Part shown: piece after piece, positions 10,881-23,298 of the stretch
Layout: each line of letters opens with the position of its first letter
Position numbering within the stretch: position 1 is the first letter of the stretch
Assembly (NCBI GenBank): GCA_037349315.1
Contig: JBAIAC010000008.1
Coordinates: 128,090,001 to 128,154,000 of the forward strand
Length of the DNA: 64,000 nucleotides
Reading direction: 5' to 3'
DNA from: Chelydra serpentina
Lineage: Eukaryota > Chordata > Testudines > Chelydridae
Made by a program: the position numbers and the translations under genes
Notes under the pieces: model-generated
Told to the model about the DNA's origin: nothing
Database searches by the model: none
The model's input: only the letters and a program-made list of their open reading frames with translations

Positions 10881-11290
10881 ACCAGCTTCCCAAGCTGGTG
10901 CTTGGGGCGGCATCAAGAATGGGGCAGCAGTTCGAGTCCCCCGGCGGCAATTCGGCGGCAGGTCCGCTCTTCCCGCCGCCAAATTGCCGCCGCGGGACTC
11001 GGACTGCCACCCCATTCTCACCCGCCGCGGCGGCAGTGGGGCGGCAGGTCCGCTGCTCTTCTCTTGCCGCCGCAGGGCCCCCTCAAGCTGCCCTCCCCCG
11101 GCCGCATGCCGCCCTCCCCCCGGCCGGGGCGCTCTGGCCAGGAGGAGAGCAGGGCCGTGCTCAAGCTGCCCTCCCCCCAGCCGGAGTGCTGGGGGTAGAG
11201 TGGGGCCGCTGGCATGCCGTGCTCCCCGCCAGCGAAGTGGGGTGGCGGGCGGCTTTTTTGCCTGGGGTGGCAAAAAAGCCAGAGCCAGCT
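10867..11290. mobile_element. GC-rich hAT-like non-autonomous element
   Basis: The left end GGCTGGCTCCAGGC and the reverse complement of the right end AGCTGGCTCTGGC form short inverted termini. The interior has repeated GGCGGCA modules and an inverted pair (CGGGACTCGG against CCGAGTCCCG-like text near 10930-11010). It sits in the intron of the Myb relic. No clean target duplication was found. The long frames here on both strands are GC artefacts. Confidence 0.4.
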
Positions 11291-11879
11291 GTGAGTGTGA
11301 GTGTGAGCTTTCAAGGATATATCTCCAGAAGCACAAGTAATAGATGGAAGCACTATTGTTAACTACGCACAAAGCATTGAAACACTACATTAAAACAACA
11401 AAGTAGCATACCTATCACTTTCTTGGTGACCCTAGGCAAGCACACATGTCAGCAAACAGCCCAAGCATGATGAGTGCACCCAGGGGCAGGGACATTGTTC
11501 AGTGCAGAAAAGCAATGTGAAAGGGTCGTGGGGCACTTATGCGGTGGGCAACACTCTAAACATTCCAACCATTTTCCACAGGTGAAGGTCATTATGGATG
11601 ATATCTCGCTCCTGAGGGTAAGCAAGGAAGCCAAGGGTGCATCTACTGCACACTTGTGACTTCCGCCCCGGTCCCTATGCTACTCGCCTGTGTACCGCTT
11701 TGGTCCCTGCACAAGTGATTGCAGAGTGGTGCGGGAAAGTGTCCCTCTATGGGAGAAGGAACAAAGCAGCTCTGCCAAGGAACCTCCAGGAAAGTTTCCT
11801 AGAGATCTCTCTGGAGGGTTCCCATGAAATCTGAGAGTGCATCAACACCCTGTTCCACCGTACTGACTGGACGCAGTAC

Positions 11880-12341
11880 CGGGTAACTCCAGCACAGGCT
11901 CCACATCTTCTTCTGCCTTCACCTCTTCATCGATGACTTCCTCCCCTGGTTCGGGTCCACTTTCCACTGGCTCCAGACCCGCGAAAGTATCCACAGTGGT
12001 CTTGGCGGTGGAGGTGGGATCGCCACTTAGGGTAGCATCCAACTCCTTCTAAAAATGGCAGGTCTGGGGCGCAGCACCGGAGGGACAGTTTGCCTCCGTC
12101 GCCTTCTGGTATGTGTGCCTTTTCTGCTTCAGCTCTGCACTGCAGCGTGTCCCGATCATAGCCCTTTTTGTGCAAGCTGCATGTAGTCTGGCCGTAGGTA
12201 TCGAAATTCCTATGACTGGAGTGCAGCTGGGACTGGACAGTCTCCTCTCCCCAAATACTGATCAGATCCAGTAACTCCACAGTGCTCCAAGCGGGAGAGC
12301 ATTTGCTGCATGGAGCCACCATGGTCACTTGGGAAGACATG
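11880..12341 (-). pseudogene. Harbinger Myb/SANT-like gene relic, exon 1
   Basis: Reading down from an ATG at 12341, the minus strand encodes VTMVAPCSKCSPAWSTVELL followed by DLISIWGEE and, after changes, GYDRDTLQCRAEAEKAH. This matches the Myb/SANT-like domain of the intact gene at 21444 (TWSDREVLDLIAVWGDE and RGYSRDATQCRVKIKEL). Frameshifts follow, and a downstream frame has an acidic stretch (GEEVIDEEVKAEEDVEPV) like that in the intact protein. Confidence 0.85.
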
Positions 12342-12914
12342 ATGTAAGCTCTCCACGCCGAACAAACAGGAAGGGGAATTTCAAAATTCCCAGGGCTTTA
12401 AAGGGGGAGGGGCGGAAGGTTGTTTACCTAGCAGCAGGGTAGTGGAGTTGAAACTGCTGACCACAGTGGTCAGGATGGGCATTGTGGGACACCTTCCAGA
12501 GGCCAATTACAGCAATAAAAACAATAAAACACCTTTGTGATAAAACTTTTGTGTAAAAAGCCTCATGTGACTCCCGTCAAAGTGCTTTTATTACATCACT
12601 GAAACGGAGGAGTTTCATCACCAAAAGTGCCTTTGCAGTGTGTACGCCTCCACTGTTTTGTCACCAAAAACTGCCTGTAGAGTTGTGTCCATAGGCATGC
12701 CCCTATGTGTATTGCTGACTCATAAGGTGTAGCCTTCTCTCAATGGGTTCATTGTATAGCTGATGTCCCTTGAATGAGCCATCAAGCAGGCTTAGGGCTG
12801 ATGCTAATCTGTTTGGGGGTGTTACCCAGAAACACAGCACAGATATACCTTACATATCTATAACTCACAAAATGTGATACAAACATATAAACAAGATTAT
12901 CATATTTGGCAATA

Positions 12915-13032
12915 GGGTGACCAGACAGCAAGTGTGAAAAATCAGGGTGGGGTGGGGGGTAATAGGAGCCTATATAAGAAAAAGACCCAAAAATCGGGAC
13001 TGTCCCTATAAAATCGGGACATCTGGTCACCC
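12915..13032. mobile_element. Short mariner-like MITE, TA-flanked
   Basis: This 118-bp element begins GGGTGACCAGACAGC and ends GACATCTGGTCACCC. It is flanked by TA on both sides (12913-12914 and 13033-13034). Internally it repeats ATCGGGAC three times in the right half. The termini are nearly perfect inverted repeats, so the single strand could fold on itself. Confidence 0.75.
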
Positions 13033-13139
13033 TACTTGGCAAATCGTAACATTTTCACTGACACCTTACACGGCATATGTGTCATGATTCATTGCAATTT
13101 TATAATATAATATAAAAAGTGTCTCCCAATTCCATACAG

Positions 13140-13620
13140 CATCACATGGGGGACCCCTGTTCAAACCCCTTCTCATCAGGAAAAGCGGGGGGAATTGAAC
13201 TGTGGTCTTCTATATCCCAACTGAGTGCCCTAATGACTGGGCTAAAGGTTATAAGGGAGGTCACCTCCTCCTGCCCCCAGCCATTTTGTGTGGCATGAGG
13301 CGTACACTGGTGATGTTCTTGCATGAAATAGGTTGGTTGCCTGACTCCAGAAGCGGGTTCCCAGCTGTGGATCCCAAGCAGACATAAACACCTAACTCCC
13401 TGAAAGGGGGAGGGCTTAGGATGCACCCCTCCCTTTGGTGTCTGCAGTTGGCTAGCTTACGCAGCTCCCCACCTAGGTACTCCTTTTTGTGGCTCCCATT
13501 ATGAGGCACTTATCTCTCCCCATGCATTGTATCAGGAGTCTAGGTGCCTAGCCCAGCATTTATGGATTCCATTGGGTGGCTGGGCACCTAAAAGCTAGAC
13601 ACACCCATTCTGATCATTGC
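13140..13620 (-). repeat. Dispersed repeat with tRNA-like segment (copy 2, antisense)
   Basis: Read on the minus strand, the part from about 13260 to 13145 has TAACCTTTAGCCCAGTCATT, AGGGCACTCAGTTGGGATA, ACAGTTCAATTCCCCCCG and GATGAGAAGGGGTTTGAACA. These match the modules of copy 1 at 4433-4534. The TTCAATTCC string resembles a Pol III B box and the GCCCAGTCATTAGGGCACT string an A box. The part above 13260 appears to belong to the same larger repeat. Confidence 0.45.
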
Positions 13621-13939
13621 AACACCTAAGTCCGGACCTCAGTTCCCTTTTTGCACTAAAGAAAGGCGAGGCATCCTTTGCTCCCCTCAGCCCCTGGCTG
13701 TTTCTGTGTCTGCATGAGGAAGGACACTCTGCACTTTTTCTTAGTCTGCCAAATATAATTACATTACATGTTATTTAATGTCAATCGATGGCATAAATCC
13801 AATGTTTGATGTGCTAGAGCTGCAACCTATCACGCCAAGCCCATTTCCAGAGTTAAGTACAAGATTAGAAGGCAAGCACAAGCGGATTCTTTTCCCATAT
13901 CTACTGCAAACTACATTGTAGTCATGAATTAGTCACTTA

Positions 13940-14450
13940 GGCCTTGGCTACACTCACGAGTTACAGCGCAATAAAACTGCCTGCAGCGCTGTACCTCACT
14001 AACTGGCTACACTTGCAAGGCACGTGCAGCGCTGCATCTCCTCAGGTACAGCGCTGCATGTACTCCACCTCCCCGAGAGGAATAACGTTTGTTGCGCTGC
14101 TGCTGGTGTGCTGCGGCTACAGTGTGGCCACCCAATGCGCTGTTATTGGCCTCCAGAAGTATTCAGAAGTATCCCACAATGCCTGTTCTAGCCACTCTGG
14201 TCATCAATTAGAACTCTACTGCCCTGGCCTCAGGTGACCAAGCGCCAGTCCGACCCTTTAAATTCCCTTGGAATTTTAAATATCCCCTTCCTGTTCCACA
14301 CAATTCTGTTTCTTCAGCTACAAAATAATGATACCGCCAGCTCCATCAACACAGGCTATATTCCTGAATGCTTTCACAGCACTTTGAAATTCTTGGGTGG
14401 AGGGCACAGCAGTTGTTCCCTACCCTGACTTCTGGAGTGGACAGAGTTGG
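13940..14450 (+). mobile_element. Harbinger-family terminal fragment
   Basis: It starts GGCCTTGGCTACACTCACGA directly after TTA (13937-13939). The terminus matches the MITE at 62290 (GGGTTTGGCAACACTTGCGA, then GAGTTAGAGCGC). Around 14255-14300 it has CCCTTGGAATTTTAAATATC and CCCCTTCCTGTT. These resemble the 5' leader of the Myb relic read on the minus strand near 12360-12400. The right end is missing and Penelope-like sequence follows. Confidence 0.55.
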
Positions 14451-14544
14451 CATTGGGCTTTGTTGCAAGGATAGGTTCCTGGGATAGTGTTTTTGATGTA
14501 TGGTGTGTGGTTGCTGGTGAGTATTTGCTTCAGGCCACTAGCCG

Positions 14545-15165
14545 TCACCTTCAGCCCCCAACTAAAACCTCTCCAGCGCATCATCAAAGATCTACAACCT
14601 ATCCTGAAAGATGATCCCTCACTCTCACAGATCTTGGGAGACAGACCAGCCCTCGCTTACAGACAGCCCCCCAACCTGAAGCAAATACTCACCAGCAACC
14701 ACACACCATACAACAAAAACACTATCCTAGGAACCTATCCTTGCAACAAAGCCCGATGCCAACTCTGTCCACATATCTATTCCAGTGACACCATCATAGG
14801 ACCTAATCACATCAGCCACACCATCAGGGGCTCATTCACCTGCACATCTACCAATATGATATATGCCATCATGTGCCAGCAATGCCCCTCTGCCATGTAC
14901 ATTGGCCAAACTGGACAGTCTCTACGCAAAAGAATAAATGGACACAAATCTGACATCAGGAAACATCACATTCAAAAGCCAGTAGGAGAACACTTCAACC
15001 TCTCTAATCACTCAGTGACAGACTTAAAGGTGGCAATTTTGCAACAGAAAAACTTCAAAAAAGAGACTCCAACGAGAAGCTTCCGAACTTGAATTAATAT
15101 GCAAACTAGATACCATTACCTTAGGTTTGAATATAGACGGGGAATGGCTCGGTCATTACGTTAAT
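14545..15165 (+). pseudogene. GIY-YIG endonuclease domain of a Penelope-like element, frameshifted
   Basis: The open frame encodes a linker (SPQLKPLQRIIKDLQPILKD, then YRQPPNLKQIL), a cysteine-rich stretch (CNKARCQLCPHI) and the nuclease core MIYAIMCQQCPSAMYIGQTG followed by RKRINGHKSDIRKH. The paired tyrosines and the YIG tripeptide are the family signature, and the downstream arginine and histidine fit its active site. GEHFN follows. The frame is lost in the A-run near 15057-15062. One frame over, the sequence continues ELICKLDTI and NIDGEWLGHYVN, ending at about 15165. The copy is therefore dead but young enough to read. Confidence 0.87.
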
Positions 15166-15385
15166 TGAATCTACTTCCCCCAGTTTAATATCCTAGTTAA
15201 ATACCCTTAACACCTTTCTGTCAGCTGTCCGTAATAGGCCATGTTGATTATCACTTCAAAAGTTTCTTTCCCCTACTGATAACAGTTCCTTTCAATTAAT
15301 TAGCCTTTTACAGTTGATATGGTTACTGCCACCTTTCATGTTTCTCTGAATGTATAAATATCATCTCACTGTATGTTCCATTCTA

Positions 15386-15428
15386 TGCATCCGATGAAGC
15401 GGACTGTAGTCCACGAAAGCTTATGCTG
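15386..15428 (+). ncRNA. Hammerhead-ribozyme-like motif of the Penelope-like element, probably inactive
   Basis: The core reads CCGATGA, then a stem II GCGGAC-TGTA-GTCCAC with one C-A mismatch, then GAAA, then a very short stem III GC-TTAT-GC. This is the layout of the minimal hammerheads reported in Penelope-like elements. The canonical first box is CUGAUGA, so the second base is C instead of U. The base at the expected cleavage position after GCT is G, where cleavage needs A, C or U. Both points argue against activity in this copy. Confidence 0.6.
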
Positions 15429-15499
15429 AAATAAATTTGTTAGTCTCTAAGGTGCCACAGTATTCCTTTCTTATTTTCTTTTTACTAAAGTGCTGGTGA

Positions 15500-17441
<1,942 letters not shown>

Positions 17442-17689
17442 GCTTATCAAAAGCATAAGCAAGAACCTTAACTCATGTAACCATTGATAACTACTCTTTT
17501 AAGTACAGATTTTCAACCAGTTGTGCACCCACCTTATAGTAATTTCATCTAGACTGCATTTCCCTGCTTAATGAGACTGTCATGTGGGACTGTCTCATTA
17601 ATCATGCCTTTAAAAACAAGACATATCAAGCCTTCTTTCCCCCTCCCTCCACCCCCGACCCCCATCCACAAGCTCAGTAACCGTGTCAA

Positions 17690-18900
17690 AGAAGGAAAAT
17701 AGGTTAGTTTTGCATGATTTATTTTTGACAAATCCATGATGGCCATTCTTTAGAACTCTAGGTGCTTACAATTAAATGATCTAGGTGATTGTTAAATAAT
17801 TTGTTCCAGTATCTTTCCAGGTATTGAAGTTAGACCAATTGGTCTATAATTCCCCAGGTCCTCTGTTTGTCCTTCTCCAGTTGGTCTGGGATCTCACCCA
17901 TCCTCCATAAGTTCTTGAAGATCGTTGCTCACAGTTCCAAGAGTGTTTCTGCTAATCCCTTAAGTAGCCAAGGATGAATTTCATCAGGCCCTGCTAACTT
18001 GAATACATCTAACTTATCTAAGTATTCTTTAACCTCTTCTTCCCTGTTTTGGCTTTCATTTCTTCCCTCTTGTTAATAGTGCATTGAATATCTGGTCACC
18101 ATTAACCTTTTCAGTGAAGACTGAAGCAAATAGGCAAACACCTCAGTCTTTTTGATGTCATGAGTTGTTAGCTCTCCTTCCTCACTAAGTAGAGGACCTA
18201 CAGTTTCCTTCATCTTTCCTTCTCCTCATGTATTTAAAGAACCACTTCTCATTGCCTTTTATGTCCCCTGCTTGGTGTTTCTGATTTTCTCCCTACATAC
18301 TTGTGCTATTCTTTTGTACTCCAACTTAGCAATTTGTCCATGTTTCCAATTTTTGTAGGATTCCTTTTTGATTTTCAGAGCGTTGATGAGCTCCTGATGG
18401 AGCCATATTGGCTTCTTACTATTCTTCCTAACTTTTCTTCACACAGGGATAGTTGAGAAACTGCCAGCTCTCCTAAACTCCTTTCTTTCTTTCTTAGATT
18501 TTCTTCCCACGGTACCTTTCCTACCAGTTCTCCAAGTTTGTTAAAATCTGCCTTTTTGAAATCCATTGCCCTTGTTCTGCTGCTCTCACTCCTTCCTTTC
18601 CTTGGAATCATTAAATCTAACATTTCATGATCACTTTCGCCCAGGTTGCCAATTCCTCCCTGTTAGTCTGCATCAAGTATAAAATGGCTGTCTCCCTAGT
18701 TACTTTTTCCATCTTCTGAAACAAAAAGCTGCCCCAATACATTCCAAGAACTTATTGGAAATTTTGTGTTTTGCTGTATTACTTTTCCAACAGATGTCTG
18801 GGTTGTTAAAGTCTCCTGTCACTACCAGGTCTTGTGTTCTGGATATTTCACAGTTTGGGCCCATCCCTTACATACAGGCATCTCCAGAAGCGTTCCATAG
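17690..18900 (-). mobile_element. CR1 LINE fragment, antisense, heavily mutated
   Basis: Read on the minus strand, broken frames give CR1 ORF2 pieces in order. First comes the end of the endonuclease with GDFNNPDICW-like text near 18800. Then come a lysine-rich linker, a RPDEIHP-like stretch (near 17980, LAGPDEIHPWLLK) and a following [20 protein letters not shown] stretch (17760-17850). This is the junction between endonuclease and reverse transcriptase. Stops and shifts are frequent. Both ends are truncated. Confidence 0.8.
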
Positions 18901-18949
18901 GATTTACATATGGGGACCTCAGCAAGCATACAATGTCTCTTTAAAATAA

Positions 18950-20119
18950 TTTGCAGCCCCTAAACAAATACTTCTCCCCACCTCCTATTTATTACACTAG
19001 CAACTAGCTATGTCAGCACAAGACAAGGGCTGCCAGCATCTCCAATGCAAGCCAAAATCCGCAACAATGCCCTTCTAATTTACTTTTTGCATGAGTAAGA
19101 CCATTAGTTGTGAGCACACACTCAGAAAATACCTGTGGGGAAAATACCATATTGCTTTGATCCATACACATGCAACCCCCATCCAGATCAGTGAGCGCGC
19201 TGCTGGTGCCTGAAGGCGGTATATGACACTGAGAAGTTTAACATGCCTTCCAAATATCACTGTCCCCTGCTGAATATTACTCAGGTGTTTGTGGTGGTTG
19301 CCCGGTGGTAAAGTTTTCTCTCTTCCTTTTTAATCCTCTCAACCTCAGCAGCACTGTAACCTCAAGAAGCCTGTGTTCCTCGTTGTTTCTGGCCCCCACA
19401 TAGCTGAGTCTGTTCACACTTCCAGCCCAGTGATTGAGCTGGGAGAGTACTTTGATGAACTCTAGCTGACTGCAGGCAGAGCACAGAGATCATGGATGGC
19501 AAAAATCAGTGGGCAAAGCATGCAGAGGGGAGGGGATCACTATCAGAGGGTTTAGATGAGCCCAGCCTTACAAAAAGGCCATTGCTCTCTGCTCTAGTAG
19601 TGCCCTCCCGTGGTCAGTGTGGCAAAAAACCCTTGTGTTTTATATGAAACCTTAGTTTTACCTTTAAATTGCTTTGAGCAATTTCCTGTTAAGAGGAAAC
19701 AGGATTGTCTACATTTTCAAGTGCCCGCACTTGAAGAGCCTTCTGCAGCAAAGTGTATAGCTTTGATGTACAAATCCATTGTGGGCTGAGAGTTAGTATC
19801 CAAGGTCTTCACTATTGGAATAATACTTTTTCCACTACAAAATCATGAAAAGTCAATTGTGTGTTTTCTTGTAACAATTAAATTAAAAACAAATAGAGAA
19901 GCCAGGTCCTTTCTTCTTCCCCTTTCCTGACTTCGTAAACATCAAGATGTCTCCCTCCCTCCAAGCCCCCCCGAATTTAAACCCCGAGTGTAGGAAATTT
20001 TTACACGAGCCAACACCACTCTCCTGACCAAAAACGATACCCTTCTCCAGTGACAGAGAAACGAAACCAGAATCAGCACCACACACTCCATATTCTGTGC
20101 AGTCATTTTACCAAACAGC
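18950..20119. other. Intergenic DNA, nothing recognised
   Basis: No supported gene. It may contain old repeat fragments that I cannot name. Confidence 0.3.
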
Positions 20120-20124
20120 ACCTC

Positions 20125-20920
20125 TGTTGGAATAATTTCAAATATTATTAATAATTAATATGGGAACCCAAATATTTAACTATAAATTCCTTTATTAAAT
20201 CCAAAGGCCAAATGGTACGTATATAATTGCTCTAAACATGCCTAGAAAGCCTAAATGATAAGCAATTTACTATATCCAAACAGTAACAAAACATTTTAAA
20301 GCATTTAATCAAGATACTTACAAACAGGCTAAACCAAAGGGTGCTTATTCCAGTGTGCTTATTCCAGGGGTCAGTTCCAGTGTGGTCAGGCAGGTATTAT
20401 CAACAAACTCTTTAAGAGTCTACTTTTTATCCCCTTTAACCAACAAGTGATCATTGGCAATTACTGATGTCAAGTAAAAACCAATTTGAGACAGGTCACC
20501 CTTATTTCCAGTCCTACTCAGGAGATTTACAACTTCTTTTCTTCCCAAGGCCTTTCCTCCACTCCTTCTTTCTGTCCAACAGTTTTCTCATTGCACCTGG
20601 GTTCACACAAGCTTTAACACTGGTGTGTGAGTAGGGAAGGGCAGTGTTGGCTCATTTTAAAACAGTCTTTGTTTGATTTAAAACCATTTGCAGCCAGTCA
20701 TCCCTATCGGTCAGAGACTCTCTTTTTAGAAACTTCTTCTTATCTCATTAGTTATTCTCTGAACCAGACATCCTCCCTACTTCATTCCTTCTGGCCTTAT
20801 AACTTACTACTTTCAAGGCCTTCCTTCTACTTGGTACTCAGGACCTTTCTTTACAACACACACATTTCCTTAACCAAACTTAAGCTAACTTTAATTTTTT
20901 AATTTTATACCTATCCTACA
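20125..20920 (-). mobile_element. Possible solo LTR, antisense
   Basis: Read on the minus strand, the block begins TGTAGGATAGGTATAAAATT and ends ATTATTCCAACA, so it has the TG...CA termini of an LTR. An AATAAA lies about 60-70 bp before the end, where a polyadenylation signal is expected. The flanks ACCTC (20120-20124) and ACCCC (20921-20925) could be a 5-bp target duplication with one change. No internal retroviral coding region is present. Confidence 0.4.
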
Positions 20921-20984
20921 ACCCCTCCTAGACAAGAAATGCTTTAGTCTAACCCAGGTTATTTGGCTCAGTACAGGAGTAATT

Positions 20985-21053
20985 GGTGGGGGTGTTGTGC
21001 AGGTCACACTAGGTCCTTTCTGGACTTAAATTCTATGAATCTAGAATCCTCTC
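20985..21053 (+). mobile_element. CR1 LINE 3' tail fragment
   Basis: The string TAGGTCCTTTCTGGACTTAA, then ATTCTATGAATCTAG, resembles the CR1 3' tail (compare 1220-1262). The Harbinger element starting at 21057 is inserted right behind it. Confidence 0.45.
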
Positions 21054-21056
21054 TTA

Positions 21057-21072
21057 GGCCAGGTCTACACTA
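21057..21072 (+). repeat. Harbinger left terminal inverted repeat
   Basis: GGCCAGGTCTACACTA directly follows TTA. The same 15-base start (GGCCAGGTCTACACT) bounds the MITE ends at 61529 and, in reverse, at 63050. Confidence 0.9.
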
Positions 21073-21443
21073 GGACTTTATGTCGAATTTATCAGCGTTA
21101 ACTCGATTTAATCCCTCACCCGTCCACATTAGGAAGCAGTTTATTTCAACATTAAGGGCTCCTTGAATCGATTTCGGTACTCCACCCTGACGAGGGGAGT
21201 AGCGGCAAATTCGAAATGGGCATGTCGAATGCGAGGTATTGTGGACGGAATTCGACGCTAATAGCTCCGGGAGATATCCCACAGTGCACCACTCGGTGGA
21301 CGCTCAGGGCAGTATTGTGTACTCGGATGCTCTGACCTGCCACTCAGAGAAATCCCCGCGAAAATTTGAATGCTTTTTCCTCTGTGGCCATTTTGAATCC
21401 CATTTCCTCTTTGGACATCGTGGCGAGCTCAGCAGCACTGGCA

Positions 21444-22023
21444 ATGATGCAGAGCTCTACAGCGGTGGTTTCGATGCCATCACTGAATAGAAAGAGAGCT
21501 CCAACATGGAGTGATCGTGAGGTTTTGGATCTCATCGCTGTGTGGGGCGATGAATCAATCCTAGCCGAGCTCCGTTCAAAAAGACGGAATGCCAAAATTT
21601 ACGAAAAGATTTCCCAGGCTATGACGGAGAGAGGGTACAGCCGGGATGCTACGCAGTGCCGCGTCAAAATCAAGGAGCTACGTCAGGCGTACCAAAAGAC
21701 CAAAGAGTCCAACGGACGCTCCGGCTCAGCGCCTCAGACTTGCCGATTTTACGAGGCACTGCACGCCATGCTCGGTGGTGCGGCAACAACTACCCCGCCA
21801 GTATCCGCGGACACCGATGACGGGGTCCATTCTACGGACACATCGGAGGAGGTTTTCGCTGACGGCGAAGAAGAGGATGGAGGGCAGGGGGACGAAGCGA
21901 TCGAAAGTGGTCACCCTGGAGATTTCCCCGACAGCCAGGAACTATTCCTCACCCTGACTGCGCTGCCCTTCGAACACTCCCAAGCCAGCATTCCTGACCA
22001 GGAATCAGGAGAGGGATCATCAG
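21444..22023 (+). CDS. Harbinger Myb/SANT-like DNA-binding protein, exon 1
   Basis: From ATG at 21444 (a second ATG follows at once) the exon encodes 193 codons and one extra base. Residues about 18-105 form a Myb/SANT-like trihelix: KRAPTWSDREVLDLIAVWGD, ILAELRSKRRNAKIYEKISQ, MTERGYSRDATQCRVKIKEL and RQAYQKTKESNGRSG. The tryptophans and the spacing are those of the domain that accompanies Harbinger transposases. An acidic, Ser/Thr-rich stretch follows (about 125-165, including FADGEEEDGGQGDEAIE), then a short hydrophobic motif FPDSQELFLTLTALPF. The donor is G|GTCAGT at 22024. The frame also runs upstream without ATG to 21366, so the ATG choice is the only sensible start. In this superfamily the Myb-like partner binds subterminal DNA and carries the transposase into the nucleus. 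Confidence 0.88.
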
Positions 22024-22607
22024 GTCAGTGTGTTAGACATTTATTTTCAATACAATAGTTATGGTGTGATAGCGCTCTGTAACTGTGGCTTCATTGGCCT
22101 TATGCGCTTCAGCTTTGAGTCGCTTTCCCGTGCAACTATTCGAAAAGTCTGTCAATATGTATGGGGATAGAGGTGTAATCACCAGCAGAGATCTCAGAGA
22201 AGCTGTCTTGCAGGTACAGCGATAGTTTGTTTAGCACGTTCACTGGGAGAGCTGCCTTATTGTCTCCTCCATGGTAGGATACTTTCCCACGCCATGCAAG
22301 CAGCAGGTACTCTGGTATCATTGCCTTGCATAGCATGGCAGCATACAGCCCCGGGGTTTGCTTGCATTGACGCAGCATGCAGATTTTCTCTGTCTCCGTA
22401 ATCCTCATCAGAGTGATATCAGTCATGGGGTCCTGGTTCGAATGAGTGGTATAATTAGTATACTGCATGCTTCCTTTTCCCCTTACAGACAGACACCCGG
22501 CTGTTTACGTTAACGCGTGGTGGTAGTGTGTCGGTAGCAAAACCAGTACCACATATCGGTGCGCGGGTAGGGACAGTCCCAGGGAGCGGCAACGCTAAAC
22601 CGGGGAT

Positions 22608-23298
22608 AGGATAGGCGAGCCGTTCATGCTGAGCGGTTCGCGGGCATTTTAGATTCCCTGGAGCAGCCACGCAGAGGGGGGGGAAGGGTAGGCGAGCCGT
22701 TCACGCTGAGCGGTTCGCGGGCATTTTTGGTTCCCTGGAGCAGCCACGCGGAGGGGGGGGGAAGGGTGGCCGAGCAGTTCATGCTGGGCGGTTCGCGGGC
22801 ATTTTTGGTTCCCTGGAGCAGCCACGCGGAGGGGGGGGAAGGGTAGGCGAGCCGTTCACGCTGAGCGGTTCGCGGGCATTTTTGGTTCCCTGGAGCAGCC
22901 ACGCGGAGGGGGGGAAGGGTGGCCGAGCAGTTCATGCTGGGCGGTTCGCGGGCATTTTTGGTTCCCTGGAACAGCCACGCGGAGGGGGGGGAAGGGTAGG
23001 CGAGCCGTTCATGCTGAGCGGTTCGCGGGCATTTTTGGTTCCCTGGAGCAGCCACGCGGAGGGGGGGGAAGGGTAGGCGAGCCGTTCACGCTGAGCGGTT
23101 CGCGGGCATTTTTGGTTCCCTGGAGCAGCCACGCGGAGGGGGGGAAGGGTGGCCGAGCAGTTCATGCTGGGCGGTTCGCGGGCATTTTTGGTTCCCTGGA
23201 GCAGCCACGCGGAGGGGGGGGAAGGGTAGGCGAGCCGTTCACGCTGAGCGGTTCGCGGGCATTTTTGGTTCCCTGGAGCAGCCACGCGGAGGGGGGGG
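22608..23298. repeat. 77-bp G-rich minisatellite in the Myb-like gene's intron
   Basis: Nine copies start their GGTTCGCGGGCATTTT core at 22635, 22712, 22790, 22867, 22943, 23020, 23097, 23173 and 23250, so the period is 76-78 bp. Two variants exist: A with GGCGAGCCGTTCACGCTGAG and B with GCCGAGCAGTTCATGCTGGG. Their order is A A B A B A A B A. Copies 4-6 and 7-9 have the same order and the same spacing (76, 77), which indicates duplication of a 230-bp block. Each unit has a run of 7-9 Gs followed by AAGGG. Open frames crossing the array are by-products of the repeat. Confidence 0.97.

Larger units (their letters stand above)
8103..12702. mobile_element. Decayed two-gene PIF/Harbinger transposon
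   Basis: The left end is GGCTATGTCTACACTGG after TTA (8100-8102). The right end, reverse-complemented, begins near GGGCATGCCTATGGACACA. Inside are a plus-strand transposase relic (8650-9660), and a minus-strand Myb-like gene relic in two parts (exon 1 at 11880-12341, exon 2 at about 10500-10880). The convergent gene order is the same as in the intact element at 21057-26571, but inverted. At least three hAT-type insertions interrupt it, which shows that it is old. Confidence 0.75.
14530..15475 (+). mobile_element. Penelope-like retroelement, 3' part
   Basis: The unit consists of a GIY-YIG endonuclease coding region (to about 15165) and a 3' non-coding tail. The tail contains a hammerhead-like motif and ends TTAGTCTCTAAGGTGCCACA near 15460. 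The reverse transcriptase part is absent, so the copy is 5'-truncated. Penelope-like elements characteristically join a reverse transcriptase to a C-terminal GIY-YIG nuclease and often carry hammerhead ribozymes. Confidence 0.8.

Noticed and set aside
10532..11362. 276-codon and other long frames in a GC-rich block
   Set aside because: They are in the hAT-like element and the Myb relic's intron. No domain is visible, all six frames are similarly open, and the only protein similarity is on the minus strand at 10500-10880.
14487..15092. Host GIY-YIG nuclease gene
   Set aside because: The linker and cysteine-rich segment before the nuclease core and the hammerhead-like tail identify it as part of a Penelope-like element. 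The frame breaks before the natural end.
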